From Forficula auricularia (taxonomy: Eukaryota; Arthropoda; Insecta; Dermaptera; Forficulidae), in assembly GCA_024734495.1 (NCBI GenBank), contig JALMQS010000085.1:15166048-15230047 (forward strand): 64,000 nt of DNA, written 5' to 3'. Shown here piece after piece: positions 11,330 through 23,187 of this stretch. The notes under the pieces were generated by a model. The model did no database searches, was not told the origin of the DNA, and worked only from the letters and a program-made list of their open reading frames with translations. How positions within the stretch are numbered: position 1 is the stretch's first letter; the number at the start of each line of letters is the position of its first letter. A program made the position numbers and the translations under genes.

Positions 11330-11396
11330 GAGGTTGTCCTCTGCTTGATGCAAATAAACATACACACATATATATCGAGATGATATATCTGTATAA
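11330..11396. mobile_element. Left arm of a palindromic element split by the LTR retrotransposon
   Basis: GGTTGTCCTCTGCTTGATGC to GATATATCTGTATA is the reverse complement of 19998-20072. The LTR retrotransposon has therefore landed inside a pre-existing inverted-repeat element. Its right part resumes at 19762. Confidence 0.75.
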
Positions 11397-14217
11397 TGTG
11401 ACGATACAGCGTCTAATTTTATTTTTTTTGGTTTTGTAATCTCAATATCTGAATTAATCATAACAATGTATAATTAAAATTGTAAGTTACTTTTAAGATG
11501 AATGGAATTCATAATTGGCAAATTTATGGCCGTGTAGAGTAAGCAAAGGACCTCTAGTGGTGATGAACTGATCAACATAAATTAGCATTGATTGATGGCG
11601 CCCTCAATGTATAAGTGGGTAATTAAGGCCACGTGGCAAGGCTGACGCCTTGACCCGGAGCGGAAAGATCTTTCTCTTGTATATTGACCTTCAAAGTGAT
11701 AACACCTAAGTCGTATTAGCCCCAGTGAATTACATCTGTTAGCAAAAATCTTTGTGAATCCACCTAATCTCATTACATTTTGGATTTGTGAATGTGACCG
11801 TGAACCTGTTACGTGTGATTCTACAGAGGGAAAAGGATATTTGCCAGAAAAATCGGCAGATCCCGGACATCGGCTAACACCGGCGTGGTCGGCGTGTGTC
11901 CTTGGACACGTGTTCAATTACCTGTGGAAGCCAACAGCTAAGTAAAACATTGAAGTGCATTCAATTGAATTATCAAACTCCCTACGTACTTTTTTTTCAA
12001 TATACAATTGAGCATAATTCGCCACCGGTTCGAATTAATAACTAACGCGGGCTAAAGCCAACGCATGGCGTCATATTGAACTCTTTGAGGTTCCATTCAA
12101 TTTCGTAAAAACTATTGAACTCAAACACTTAAAATATTTAAAATTAACAATTTAAGAATAAAAATTTATAAAATTTGTATTGAATTATATTTAACTTTAA
12201 GTTTGAATAATTAATTAAGGCAAACACTTTCAATCATCCCGGTCACCTTAATGAGGAATTAATCCAATTAAATTAAAATCAAATACTAAATCAAAGTAAT
12301 TTGATTGCAATAAAACATTCGAAAAAAAAAACCTTGAATTAAATACAATTTTTTTTAAATATTAAAATTAAATTATCTGGTAATTGAAAAATACTAAAAG
12401 AAAGATGGCGGACCCACGCTGTGTCATGTGATCAAAATATTGAAACCGCGGGAGGAAAGTAATTCTGGGAATTGTCACTGCACTATTAGAAAAAAAAGTA
12501 AACAAAACAAGTTTAACTTATAGTAAATGTATAGTTCCCAAATGGGTCGGTAGTATCCGAAGCAGTTGACAACTCCATTTCAATAAAACCTACCTAGTGG
12601 TCAAGAGAATAGTGACACAAATCACAGACAAAATTCCGATCCATTCTTCACAATAAATCATTTAAATCAATTGAATATGCATTGAAGCGTATTCCAATAC
12701 CAGTTATTCATAAAACGTTTAAATTAAATAATCGCAATTATTATTTAGCGGATGTGTTATTGCAGCAAATTACCAAAATATAATAATAACCTTTATTGAG
12801 AAAATTTATTTTAAATTAAAATTAATAATATTATAAGAAATACATGATTACGACCAAAGGTTGAAATTGTTTAATTTAATTAATTAAATTAAGATTTGTG
12901 TGAAAATTTGAAAGAGTTAAACACCTGATTGAAGTGTAATCAGGCAGTATATTTGACGTCAAATGAATCAGGGAAGCGAGTGACATCTGTCAAAACAAAT
13001 AGTATTTGACAACTGTCAAAATATGTAAATAAACAAACCATGTCATCAACATTAATGAATGGTTAAATCAAATAAACCAAAACTAAATAATTACATATAG
13101 ATTAAATTAACTGATAAAGACTGCTAATTGCATATAATTAGATAATAAAACTATTTATACCAAATTTAAAAAATTAAATAAAACTAAATATTATAACTCA
13201 CCTGTCAAAATTTGACTGAAGGAATTAGGGCTTTTGAATATTAATTTTTATTAATACTGACTTCCCAATTAATTATTTTCTCAAGTGAACAATCAATTCT
13301 GTACAGTTTTGATTAATTTAATAGTGATAATTAATTTGAATAAATTATTTTATATTAAAATTTAAATTTCCAGTCAATTGGGTTGTACCAATCGATAATT
13401 CATTATTTACATTGAATTAATGTATTATTAAAACCAATTTTGAATAGATTGTTTACAATAACATTTTAACGTCAATTTTGATTATCCTCAAGTGAAGAAT
13501 TAATTGTTCACAATTAAAATATCGTGATAAATTATTTCATTATTGTTATTATTAATTATAATTACTTACCTTAAGTTACCAACAATTTATAATTGATAAA
13601 TTTAATTTTTCAAGGTAAAAGTAGTAAAGTCACGATTTCAATTATTATAAATAAACAATATTTTGAATATAAACAAATTCCAGTTACTTGAATTGAATTA
13701 ATTTACCTAGTTCTATTATCAATCCTTCTATAGACAATAAGATTTTTTTCTTTTCAGCTTCCAATTTCAGGTAACTGATCGCTCCAGTCCGTTTTACCCT
13801 CAATTATAAGGAAAATTTTCTACCAGGTTGATTTTTTGTTTATTTTTCAAGTATCTGTTCCATAAGGTACTTCCCTGTGCAGCATCTTTAGCCTCATCAA
13901 TATTTCACTTAATTAACGGGGGGCTAATCACAATAACACCATTTAGACCAACAAGGGCGCAACTTAGCGAAGCAGATAAAGACCACTAACACCTTTAAAT
14001 TCAGCATTGCGCCTTTTAATATAATTTATAGAGCGTCTAAGCATAGCAGATTATCTCCCTAAGTACACCCTGCTCGTAAACCATTTTATTGTTGCAACCT
14101 ACTCAATATTGTCTCATCTTCAATATTGAGGAGAAGTGCAGGGATAGCTTGGTCAGAGCGCAAACTGGGCGAAGTAAAATAAACAATAAATTATTTTATC
14201 AGCCCAGGTTTGTCACA
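11397..14217 (+). repeat. 5' LTR
   Basis: A 2821-bp long terminal repeat starting TGTGACGATACAGCG and ending GTTTGTCACA. A comparatively GC-rich, better conserved-looking part lies at about 11590-11945. Frames there on both strands appear again in the 3' LTR and show no domain. Confidence 0.9.
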
Positions 14218-14219
14218 TT

Positions 14220-14237
14220 TGGTGGAGGTGCGGCTGG
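14220..14237 (+). promoter_or_regulatory. Candidate primer binding site
   Basis: TGGTGGAGGTGCGGCTGG begins two nucleotides after the 5' LTR. A TGG start is expected for pairing with the CCA end of a tRNA. The tRNA species is not identified. Confidence 0.5.
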
Positions 14238-14331
14238 GATTCAGGCACAGGCAGGCCTACGAATAGGTAGACCAAGGGGGAAAATTTTTCTAGTAGAACA
14301 AAACCTACATAACGGCCAATAACGGGGAAAA

Positions 14332-15215
14332 TATGGGGGACGAAAACCGTCAATACCGGGAATCAAAGGAAGTTCCGTATACACCAGAAGAATCAAGAGA
14401 AGAACAAGAAGAATCTGACCTAGCAGAATTCTTCTGTTCAGAGATAAATAACTGGTAAAGAAAACTTAGACCAAGCAAACGTGGAAGAGTTGGCAAAACA
14501 ATTTGAAACCCAACTCACCACGAGCAGTGACAGAGAAAGGACAGAAATTGAGGACACTAATATCAAACAAGAAAAAGGGGAAAACCCACAACAAAAACAG
14601 CACAAGGAAGAGCCAGCACTGAATATGAGCCAGATTATGGAAATGTTATCACAAATGCAGGTTCAAAATCAACAAATGCTATCAGGAATGCTGGAAACAA
14701 AACTAGACTCCCAAAGTAAAAAATTGGAAAAAAATATTACATCAAATATTACATCAAATATGAACAAAATTATGGAAAAAAATTTTCAAGCTATAAATCA
14801 CCAAATAGACCATAACAGAAACATGCTGAAACAAATAAACATGATTTGTGAACCACAATTAGAATCTGACAAAAGGAAAACGATAATGCCCACATATGCC
14901 ATGATCTCAACAATAGAACACGAAATGGAAGAGGTAGAAATTTTACCTTCGTTTGAATGTGAGTTCGTAACAGCTAACATAGTAACTGAACCACTGTTAG
15001 AATTTACTCAAACCATTACAGTCATTCAAACACCGACTGCTACCTCGGTCCCAGAAACATTGAGTCATAACCGAATAATAACATGCGATGGAAGTGAAGG
15101 CACTAACCTTGAGTCAGAGACGGAAATGACGGAAACTATCAAAACTAATGAAATAATGACCAAAAAGAAAAGGAGAAAGACCAAACCAAATAAAAGGGGG
15201 TTAAATTCAAAATGA
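14332..15215 (+). pseudogene. gag-like frame of the LTR element (frameshifted)
   Basis: An ATG at 14332 opens a 42-codon frame rich in Glu (MGDENRQYRE to EINNW). It stops at about 14458. The next frame is open from about 14442 to the TGA at 15213-15215 and reads ITGKENLDQAN into EELAKQFETQ. The two probably formed one protein separated by a frameshift. The 244-residue main part is hydrophilic, with Met/Gln/Asn-rich heptad-like stretches (about residues 55-120 from GTG 14481) suggesting a coiled coil, then an acidic segment and a basic tail KKKRRKTKPNKRG. No CCHC zinc knuckle is seen. A gag origin is inferred from position after the primer site and from composition, not from a recognised domain. 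Confidence 0.55.
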
Positions 15216-15445
15216 AAGTACAAAATAGAAAAATTTTAAACGGGAAAAAGAATGACAAAATTGTAAAGAAACGAACAGGACATACCACTCGGAAGCGGAC
15301 CCAATCCAATTCCAGTGATTTGATAACGACTGAGACCCTCGAACCCCCAAAATCCGGGGAACTAGTGGGAGAATGGGTAAAACAATATCAGGGGACCATA
15401 CCGGGTATCCAAGGTGTTACCCAATGCATATCAATTAGAACATGA
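15212..15445 (+). CDS. Small basic ORF overlapping the gag-like frame
   Basis: 77 codons, starting with an ATG that overlaps the preceding stop (ATGA). It is Lys/Arg-rich at its N-terminus (NGKKNDKIVKKRTGHTTRKR) and then ordinary. No known domain. It may be the continuation of gag or the stub left where pol was deleted. Confidence 0.4.
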   Translation: MKVQNRKILNGKKNDKIVKKRTGHTTRKRTQSNSSDLITTETLEPPKSGELVGEWVKQYQGTIPGIQGVTQCISIRT

Positions 15446-16928
15446 AAATGGTAGAACAATAGGGACGTTCAATATTAGGAGTGTGAAAGAATATCATTCA
15501 CCGATCACCGAGTTGAACTAACAGTTGAATGTGGCCTTAGGCTAAAGGGGAGGCTCAGCCCCTACTTCACATTCCTTTGAGTATCCTAAATAGTAACACC
15601 CTATTAATAACGAGACGTTACAGACAATCGTCCCTATTGAATGACAAAATTTTGACCAAAACGACAAACGGACATATTCTGGAAAAGTGTAATGAAGTGA
15701 AGATAATTTGTAAATACGTTCGTACTAACACTAGATTAAGTACTTACCCTTAATTTAGCATAAGTTCGTTCGTACTAAACTTAGACCTAAGTTACTAACC
15801 ACTAAACATTGTAAATGCGTTCTTTTTCTACTAACCCTAGTTCTAACTAACATAGAATAAGCGCGTTCTTACTAATCTAGGTCCTAAGTAACTAACGACA
15901 CCAACAACCAGTCAATTAAGTCTTCAATATTACACCGGACCAGAAGGACAGACGAAAGACCTTCGGACAAAAGTTCGAATTAATTTGGGGGAAAACAAAA
16001 TTAGAATCAGTAATAAACCATTGAAGTAATTGGGAATGGGGGGGATTGCCAGGAAAACAAATAACAATAATTGGGGGGGTTCTTAAAAACCCTACAGAAA
16101 GGTCTTAAATTGAACAACATGGTAGATCCATAATAAAACTAGATAACTCACGATAAATTGTGTCACAAATCGCCACCTCATAACAGTACCACCTAGGATA
16201 ATGCCATAATTGAGAAATAAAATAGATAATCAATAGCCCGAATTCGCGGAGTGGGAAGTTCCAAGCCCATCTTGGGTACGAATTGTGGAGATCTATGACA
16301 TGGAATGATTTGTTTGGTGCGCGGTACCCTGGTCCAGCATTAATGGGGAAGAGTGAAGCAGCCGGTGACATTCATTGCCACTAGTGTGTAAAATAATACA
16401 ATCTAACGTAAATGTGTGGTTTCTAAGGAAATACTGGGCAACGACCCTAAAATGAATGATCAATCCAAAAGTTAGTAGTAACAATTCCGAGTTAGTGTAG
16501 GATTGGCCGAGATGACCAGCCTGAATAGTCATGACGTGGAAGAAGTCAAAGCTTTTCAAGCTAAGAAAACGTTGGTAGGTTTCACGTAAGGAATGGTAGT
16601 GTGTTGGTTAGATACAGAATTAAAACAACCTGACGGATCATGATTGGGAGTGACAGTGAGCGATCGGACCTGGAAATGGAAGATTGGGGATAAATTTATT
16701 AATGAATAATTGGGTTAGGAACAAAATAGAAAGGGGTTGGGGGTAATATCATTGCGGGTATAAAGGGAAAATCACCCTGGATATAAAATTTTGTTTATTT
16801 ATATGAAAAGGCGGAAAAGCCAATTTAGATTTAAGTAAACTGGTGCCACCAAAAAGTGAACCAATAAAATCAGAGTCCAAATAACTTCAGTCAAGTTCAG
16901 AAATCCAATAGAAGTTTATTTGATTTCT
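15446..16928 (+). other. Non-coding interior of the LTR element
   Basis: No long sense frame and no reverse transcriptase or integrase motif. The segment 15700-15900 repeats short phrases (GTTCGTACTAA, CCTAAGT, ACTAAC) several times. The antisense frames at 16105-16371 and 16293-16559 show no recognisable domain. Confidence 0.6.
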
Positions 16929-16940
16929 GAAGGGGGGGAA
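16929..16940 (+). promoter_or_regulatory. Polypurine tract
   Basis: GAAGGGGGGGAA lies immediately before the 3' LTR (TGTGAC at 16941), the position expected for the plus-strand primer. Confidence 0.85.
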
Positions 16941-19761
16941 TGTGACGATACAGCGTCTAATTTTATTTTTTTTGGTTTTGTAATCTCAATATCTGAATTA
17001 ATCATAACAATGTATAATTAAAATTGTAAGTTACTTTTAAGATGAATGGAATTCATAATTGGCAAATTTATGGCCGTGTAGAGTAAGCAAAGGACCTCTA
17101 GTGGTGATGAACTGATCAACATAAATTAGCATTGATTGATGGCGCCCTCAATGTATAAGTGGGTAATTAAGGCCACGTGGCAAGGCTGACGCCTTGACCC
17201 GGAGCAGGAAAAGATCTTTCTCTTGTATATTGACCTTCAAAGTGATAACACCTAAGTCGTATTAGCCCCAGTGAATTACATCTGTTAGCAAAAATCTTTG
17301 TGAATCCACCTAATCTCATTACATTTTGGATTTGTGAATGTGACCGTGAACCTGTTACGTGTGATTCTACAGAGGGAAAAGGATATTTGCCAGAAAAATC
17401 GGCAGAAGCTCGGACTTCGGCGAACACCGGCGTTGTCGGCGTGTGTCCTTGGACACGTGTTCAATTACCTGTGGAAGCCAACAGCTAAGTAAAACATTGA
17501 AGTGCATTCAATTGAATTATCAAACTCCCTACGTACTTTTTTTCAATATACAATTGAGCATAATTCGCGGCCGGTTCGAATTAATAACTAACGCGGGCTA
17601 AAGCCAACGCATGGCGTCATACTGAACTCTTTGAGGTTCCATTCAATTTCGTAAAAACTATTGAACTCAAACACTTAAAATATTTAAAATTAACAATTTA
17701 AGAATAAAAATTTATAAAATTTGTATTGAATTATATTTAACTTTAAGTTTGAATAATTAATTAAGGCAAACACTTTCAATCATCCCGGTCACCTTAATGA
17801 GGAATTAATCCAATTAAATTAAAATCAAATACTAAATCAAAGTAATTTGATTGCAATAAAACATTCGAAAAAAAAAACCTTGAATTAAATAGCAATTTTT
17901 TTTAAATATTAAAATTAAATTAGCTGGTAATTGAAAAATACTAAAAGAAAGATGGCGGACCCACGCTGTGTCATGTGATCAAAATATTGAAACCGCGGGA
18001 GGAAAGTAATTCTGGGAATTGTCACTGCACTATTAGAAAAAAAGTAAACAAAACAAGTTTAACTTATAGTAAATGTATAGTTCCCAAATGGGTCGGTAGT
18101 ATCCGAAGCAGTTGACAACTCCATTTCAATAAAACCTACCTAGTGGTCAAGAGAATAATGACACAAATCACAGACAAAATTCCGATCCATTCTTCACAAT
18201 AAATCATTAAATCAATTGAATATGCATTGAAGCGTATTCCAATACCAGTTATTCATAAAACGTTTAAATTAAATAATCGCAATTATTATTTAGCGGATGT
18301 GTTATTGCAGCAAATTACCAAAATATAATAATAACCTTTATTGAGAAAATTTATTTTAAATTAAAATTAATAATATTATAAGAAATACATGATTACGACC
18401 AAAGGTTGAAATTGTTTAATTTAATTAATTAAATTAAGATTTGTGTGAAAATTTGAAAGAGTTAAACACCTGATTGAAGTGTAATCAGGCAGTATATTTG
18501 ACGTCAAATGAATCAGGGAAGCGAGTGACATCTGTCAAAACAAATAGTATTTGACAACTGTCAAAATATGTAAATAAACAAACCATGTCATCAACATTAA
18601 TGAATGGTTAAATCAAATAAACCAAAACTAAATAATTACATATAGATTAAATTAACTGATAAAGACTGCTAATTGCATATAATTAGATAATAAAACTATT
18701 TATACCAAATTTAAAAAATTAAATAAAACTAAATATTATAACTCACCTGTCAAAATTTGACTGAAGGAATTAGGGCTTTTGAATATTAATTTTTATTAAT
18801 ACTGACTTCCCAATTAATTATTTTCTCAAGTGAACAATCAATTCTGTACAGTTTTGATTAATTTAATAGTGATAATTAATTTGAATAAATTATTTTATAT
18901 TAAAATTTAAATTTCCAGTCAATTGGGTTGTACCAATCGATAATTCATTATTTACATTGAATTAATGTATTATTAAAACCAATTTTGAATAGATTGTTTA
19001 CAATAACATTTTAACGTCAATTTTGATTATCCTCAAGTGAAGAATTAATTGTTCACAATTAAAATATCGTGATAAATTATTTCATTATTGTTATTATTAA
19101 TTATAATTACTTACCTTAAGTTACCAACAATTTATAATTGATAAATTTAATTTTTCAAGGTAAAAGTAGTAAAGTCACGATTTCAATTATTATAAATAAA
19201 CAATATTTTGAATATAAACAAATTCCAGTTACTTGAATTGAATTAATTTACCTAGTTCTATTATCAATCCTTCTATAGACAATAAGATTTTTTTCTTTTC
19301 AGCTTCCAATTTCAGGTAACTGATCGCTCCAGTCCGTTTTACCCTCAATTATAAGGAAAATTTTCTACCAGGTTGATTTTTTGTTTATTTTTCAAGTATC
19401 TGTTCCATAAGGTACTTCCCTGTGCAGCATCTTTAGCCTCATCAATATTTCACTTAATTAACGGGGGGCTAATCACAATAACACCATTTAGACCAACAAG
19501 GGCGCAACTTAGCGAAGCAGATAAAGACCACTAACACCTTTAAATTCAGCATTGCGCCTTTTAATATAATTTATAGAGCGTCTAAGCATAGCAGATTATC
19601 TCCTAAGTACACCCTGCTCGTAAACCATTTTATTGTTGCAACCTACTCAATATTGTCTCATCTTCAATATTGAGGAGAAGTGCAGGGATAGCTTGGTCAG
19701 AGCGCAAACTGGGCGAAGTAAAATAAACAATAAATTATTTTATCAGCCCAGGTTTGTCACA
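16941..19761 (+). repeat. 3' LTR
   Basis: Same length (2821 bp) and termini as the 5' LTR. It differs in a few places, for example AGCAGGAAAAG instead of AGCGGAAAG near 17202, and GAAGCTCGGACTTCGGCGAA near 17405. Confidence 0.9.
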
Positions 19762-20120
19762 ATATATATTATTTATTTGTTTGAGGACTATGTTTTCGAA
19801 GAACTTGGTCTTCATCATCATTCTTTCTTCAATTATAAATGTTTTTCATGGAGTCAATATCATATGGATATTGAAAACTTGGTGTTCCTTTTTTTCAATA
19901 TCCATATGATATTGACTCCATGAAACATTTATAATTGAAGAAAGACTGATGATGAAGACCAAGTCTTCGAAACTATAGTCTCAAACAAATAAATAATATA
20001 TATACAGATATATCATCTCGATATATATATATATGTTTGTATGTTTATCTGCATCAAGCAGAGGACAACCTGTTTGTTTCTCTTTGTGAATCAACAACTC
20101 TGCTACTCTCGGCAAAAAAA
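19762..20120. mobile_element. Palindromic Penelope-type element, right part
   Basis: Arms about 19762-19875 and 19890-20000 are reverse complements around GAAAACTTGGTGTTCC. The outer right flank 19998-20072 mirrors 11330-11396. The outer edge GGACAACCT...CTGCTACTCTCGGCAAAA recurs at 10490 and 40320, marking one family. Confidence 0.75.
19944..19982 (+). ncRNA. Hammerhead ribozyme-like motif
   Basis: Core CTGATGA (19946-19952). Helix II is GAAGAC/GTCTTC (19954-19959 and 19963-19968), followed by GAAA (19969-19972). Stem III is ACT/AGT, then C at the expected cleavage position 19980. Stem I is only GA/TC, so the monomer would be weak. The mirrored left arm reads ATGATGA in the core. Confidence 0.6.
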
Positions 20121-20519
20121 AACTTTTCAATTAAGAACTACATATCTTAAAATATACAGGATGCTCTATTATTTTTTCAAGCATAGTTGATGTATATTAA
20201 AAAATTTTAAAAAAAAATCAATTTTTAAATTTAAAGTAAATGATCATATTATTTCATATTATGAATAGTATAATAAAAAAATTATGTAATGCAAATAGTA
20301 TAGTATAATTCTTATATGATAAGGGTTTCAATTTGATTTATGCTAAGTATGCAAACTCGGAGCAGACATTTGAAGTCAACGTGGGATGAAGAAAATAATC
20401 TTCTTAGATTAAGGATTTGTCAAGTAATTATTTAGTAGAAGATGCTTAGATAATAAATATATCATTGTGTCTTTAACCGTGTAATCAAAAAATCACAAGG
20501 AGATCCTTTTCCCCTCCAA
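20121..20519. other. Spacer, paralogous to 49800-50150
   Basis: Shares long stretches with 49800-50150, for example GCAAACTCGGAGCAGACATT. It contains the empty site (ATACAGGATGCTCTATTATT) corresponding to the Helentron-like insertion at 48884. No gene. Confidence 0.6.
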
Positions 20520-21506
20520 TCTATATATATAAAATTAGGGTTTTGTCTGTACATTGCTCTAAATCACTCCAAATTTTGGTTGCACACGTTTCAAGCAAAG
20601 TTATGAACGAAAACACCCTCAACAAAATTTCTATCTGTCTGTCTGTATGTATGTCTGTCTGTCTGTCTGTGTGTATGTTTCAGTGGCTCACGATTCACCT
20701 AAAAACGGCTAAAGGGATATTATTATGAAATTTCATATTTACCTCAGATGTCTTCTAACTTACGGTTTTAGCTATATAACGTTTTGATATTTTGACCCCA
20801 GAAGGAGGTTTGGGGGGGGCGCACGAATGAAAATTATCAAATAACTCCTAAACTATTAACCCTACGGCAAATTTTATGATAACAAAGTTGTAGGGGATGT
20901 GATTTCTGACAAGTTTTGTTTAAAAAAAACCACCGAAAAAGGGGGAGGCTGAAAAAATGTAAATTCTTGCCCTTGGAAAAAACTCAACCAAATTTTGTAT
21001 ACATAACTCTGGGCCTCTAGAGAGCTAGAAATGCAAAAACTAGCCACCCAAAATGGGGGTAGGAGTGTCAAAAAATGAAAATTCTATCTCTTTGGCCAAA
21101 CTCAACCAATTTTTGTATACATAGTCTGTGGGTCACTAGAATGGCTAGAAATGCAAAAACTGGGCACGAAGGGTGGGTGCGGGGGTGGAATGGGGTGGAG
21201 TCGGGGTGGGGGTGCAGGGGTGGAGCAGGGCGGAGTCCGGGGGGCTAAGCGGGGGGGTGGTGCGTAGGGTTGGAGGGCACGGGGTGGGGTCGGGGTGGAT
21301 GGGGTGTGGGGTCCAAGGTGGGTGGGGTGCGGGTGGTGGTGTGGGGGTGGGGGTTGGTCATGGTGCAGGGTGGGGGTGCTGGGTCGATTTCGGGGTGTGT
21401 GGTGGGTGGGAATTGGGGTGATGGTGGGGTTCGAGATTTGGGGGTCCAGGGGGCGTGTCCCTTGGCATAGCAGAGAAGGGCTGCCGAAGGCGGGCCTTGC
21501 AGCTAG
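20520..21506 (+). mobile_element. Helitron-like element 1
   Basis: Starts TCTATATATATAAAA after an A and ends GCAGCTAG before a T, the A-TC...CTAG-T insertion pattern of Helitrons. Just before the end, GCTGC/GCAGC and AAGGC/GCCTT form a hairpin. There are no target duplications and no Rep/helicase frame, so it is non-autonomous. The inside holds a (CTGT/ATGT)n tract at 20636-20682, two tandem AACTCAACCAA...GTATACATA segments, and a G-rich tract. Confidence 0.8.
21167..21470 (+). repeat. G-rich degenerate minisatellite
   Basis: About 300 bp of GGGTG/GGGGT repeats with almost no C or A on this strand, so there are many G-quadruplex-capable runs. The open frames at 21173-21516 follow from composition and are not genes. 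Confidence 0.85.
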
Positions 21507-21814
21507 TGTTAAATAAAAAAATATTAGATTATAAGTATAACTTAATTTTTTATAATAGCTTAAGTCCCTATCTATGCTTTGTTGAAGTTTAAATCAAATT
21601 AGCGTGCAAATTTTCTCAGAGTCTTACGGAAAATCAGCTGATACTGAGACTTTCTCTTGAATTATACTCCTATTAGTTGAATAGATAAAGTTAAAAAAAT
21701 ACCAAAATTAGCTTTTTGAAACATAAAGGTTTCTTTTTTTGCAATAAAATATATCATTGACCGTCGAATTTTTTGAGATATTTACATTAATAAAAAAAAT
21801 TTTTAAGAAAAAAA

Positions 21815-22550
21815 TAAAAACCGACTTCAAACAATTAAATGCAACAAATAAAATACACTAAAAGGTATAAAATAATTATTATCTTATTTAGTTACAACTA
21901 AACGACGAAATATTAACATGAAATTACTTTTTGAAGTCGGTGCCAAACTAACTATACCTATAAGCGAGCATACCCTCCAAACGTACTAAGTAAGATCCGT
22001 CGAGTGCGATTCATAAAAGGTATATGTTTGGCACCAACTTCAAAAAGTAATTTCATGTAAATATTTCGTCGTTTAGTTGTAACTAAATAAGATAATAATT
22101 ATTTTATACCTTTTATTGTATTTTATTTGTTGCATTTAATTTTTGAAGTCGGTTTTTATTTTTTCTTAAAAATTATTTTTATTTTTCTCTTTTTAGTGAT
22201 GTTATTAATAGTGATCATATCATCAGAACTTGACCAAATTAATATGACACCATCCCTAAGACACCCACTATCGGATAAAAAAAGAACCATCGAAATCGGT
22301 TCATAAACAAAGAGGTTAGGTCTAAACAAACCTAATAAAAAAGGTCTAATACCTATGAAAAAAATACGAAAAAAATGGGACCAATCGGAAGCTAGACTGG
22401 ACCCAATGCAAAAAAATTTTTCAAAATCGGTTGAGAATTGGCGGAGATATGAGGTAACATAGGCACACAAAAAAAAAAAAAAAAAAAAAAAATTCAGTCG
22501 AATAGAGAACCTCCTCCTTTTTTGAAGTCGGTTAAAAAATCACATAAATG
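21815..22550 (-). mobile_element. Element X, copy 1, with palindromic end
   Basis: On the minus strand it starts TTAACCGACTTCAAAAAAGG, contains ACCTCATATCTCCGCCAATT and ends at ACCGACTTCAAA. It is joined to a ~350-bp palindrome (21815-22165) with ~150-bp arms, centred near CTATACCTATAAGCGAGC. Element X copy 2 (41499-43935) has the same order. It is non-coding; the 104-residue minus frame at 22156-22470 is not recognised. The class is not established. Confidence 0.65.
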
Positions 22551-23187
22551 TTATGTTTGGATGAAACATTAACAGTAGAAATACATCGCATTCCCAATCA
22601 TACAAGAGTTATTATCAGCTGATTTGAATAAATCAAACTAACTTTTTATTTAATTATTTTTTAATAATTGTTTTTATTTCAAGCATTTACGGTTTTCATA
22701 CTATTTATTTTTTAATTCTATTATTTTTCATTTGTATTTTAACTTATTTTATTAAATATTAGATAATACACTTCTTTTGACTCAACTTGAGCGAAAAGAC
22801 CTCCTTTAATAATGTATCCGCTTCACAACTTTCGCTTACAACCTTATTTTCTTTGAAATCACCCTTCAAATTTCCTCTCTTCAAATTGGCCACCGGAGTC
22901 TAAAAAAGGCAGTGGATCAATATAAACTAAAATATTTTAGACGATATCTAACTTAAATTTAAAATTTAAATTCTATAGGAATACCATTGCTGAAATATCA
23001 TTCATTCATATTCAAATATATTTGCTACACTTCTTATCAGCTTTCCTCCTTTAATTTTATTCAGAATAAATTTTATCCGGGTCAAAGAACTTATAATATT
23101 ATATATATATTATTTGTTAATTTGAAAAGTCATTTTTGAGTAAATTTCAATAAGACAAAAATCTCTAAAGTAAAGGGTATCTTCTTA
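22551..23187. other. AT-rich spacer
   Basis: No gene, repeat boundary or RNA gene was recognised. Confidence 0.4.

Larger units (their letters stand above)
11397..19761 (+). mobile_element. Non-autonomous LTR retrotransposon (8365 bp)
   Basis: Two 2821-bp direct repeats (11397-14217 and 16941-19761) begin TGTGAC and end GTCACA. They flank a 2723-bp interior with a primer-site-like TGG start, gag-like frames and a polypurine tract. No protease, reverse transcriptase, RNase H or integrase motif is visible in any frame, so it must depend on enzymes from elsewhere. Its long LTRs and pol-less interior resemble LARD-type elements. The LTRs differ at few positions, mostly clustered near 11665, 11865 and 12025, which suggests a recent insertion. 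Flanks ATAA on the left and ATAT on the right, judged against the mirrored arm, suggest a 4-bp target duplication with one change. Confidence 0.9.

Noticed and set aside
11582..11945. Frames of 111 and 63 residues on opposite strands (also 17167-17488)
   Set aside because: They lie within the LTRs, overlap each other, differ between the two LTR copies at the frame ends and show no domain.
17300..19923. Frames at 14089 and 19633 starting MLQPTQYCLIF
   Set aside because: They start in the LTR end and run into unrelated sequence on each side; chance frames.
21173..21516. Three overlapping Gly/Trp-rich + frames
   Set aside because: They are translations of a G-rich minisatellite in a Helitron-like element, with no codon bias or domain.
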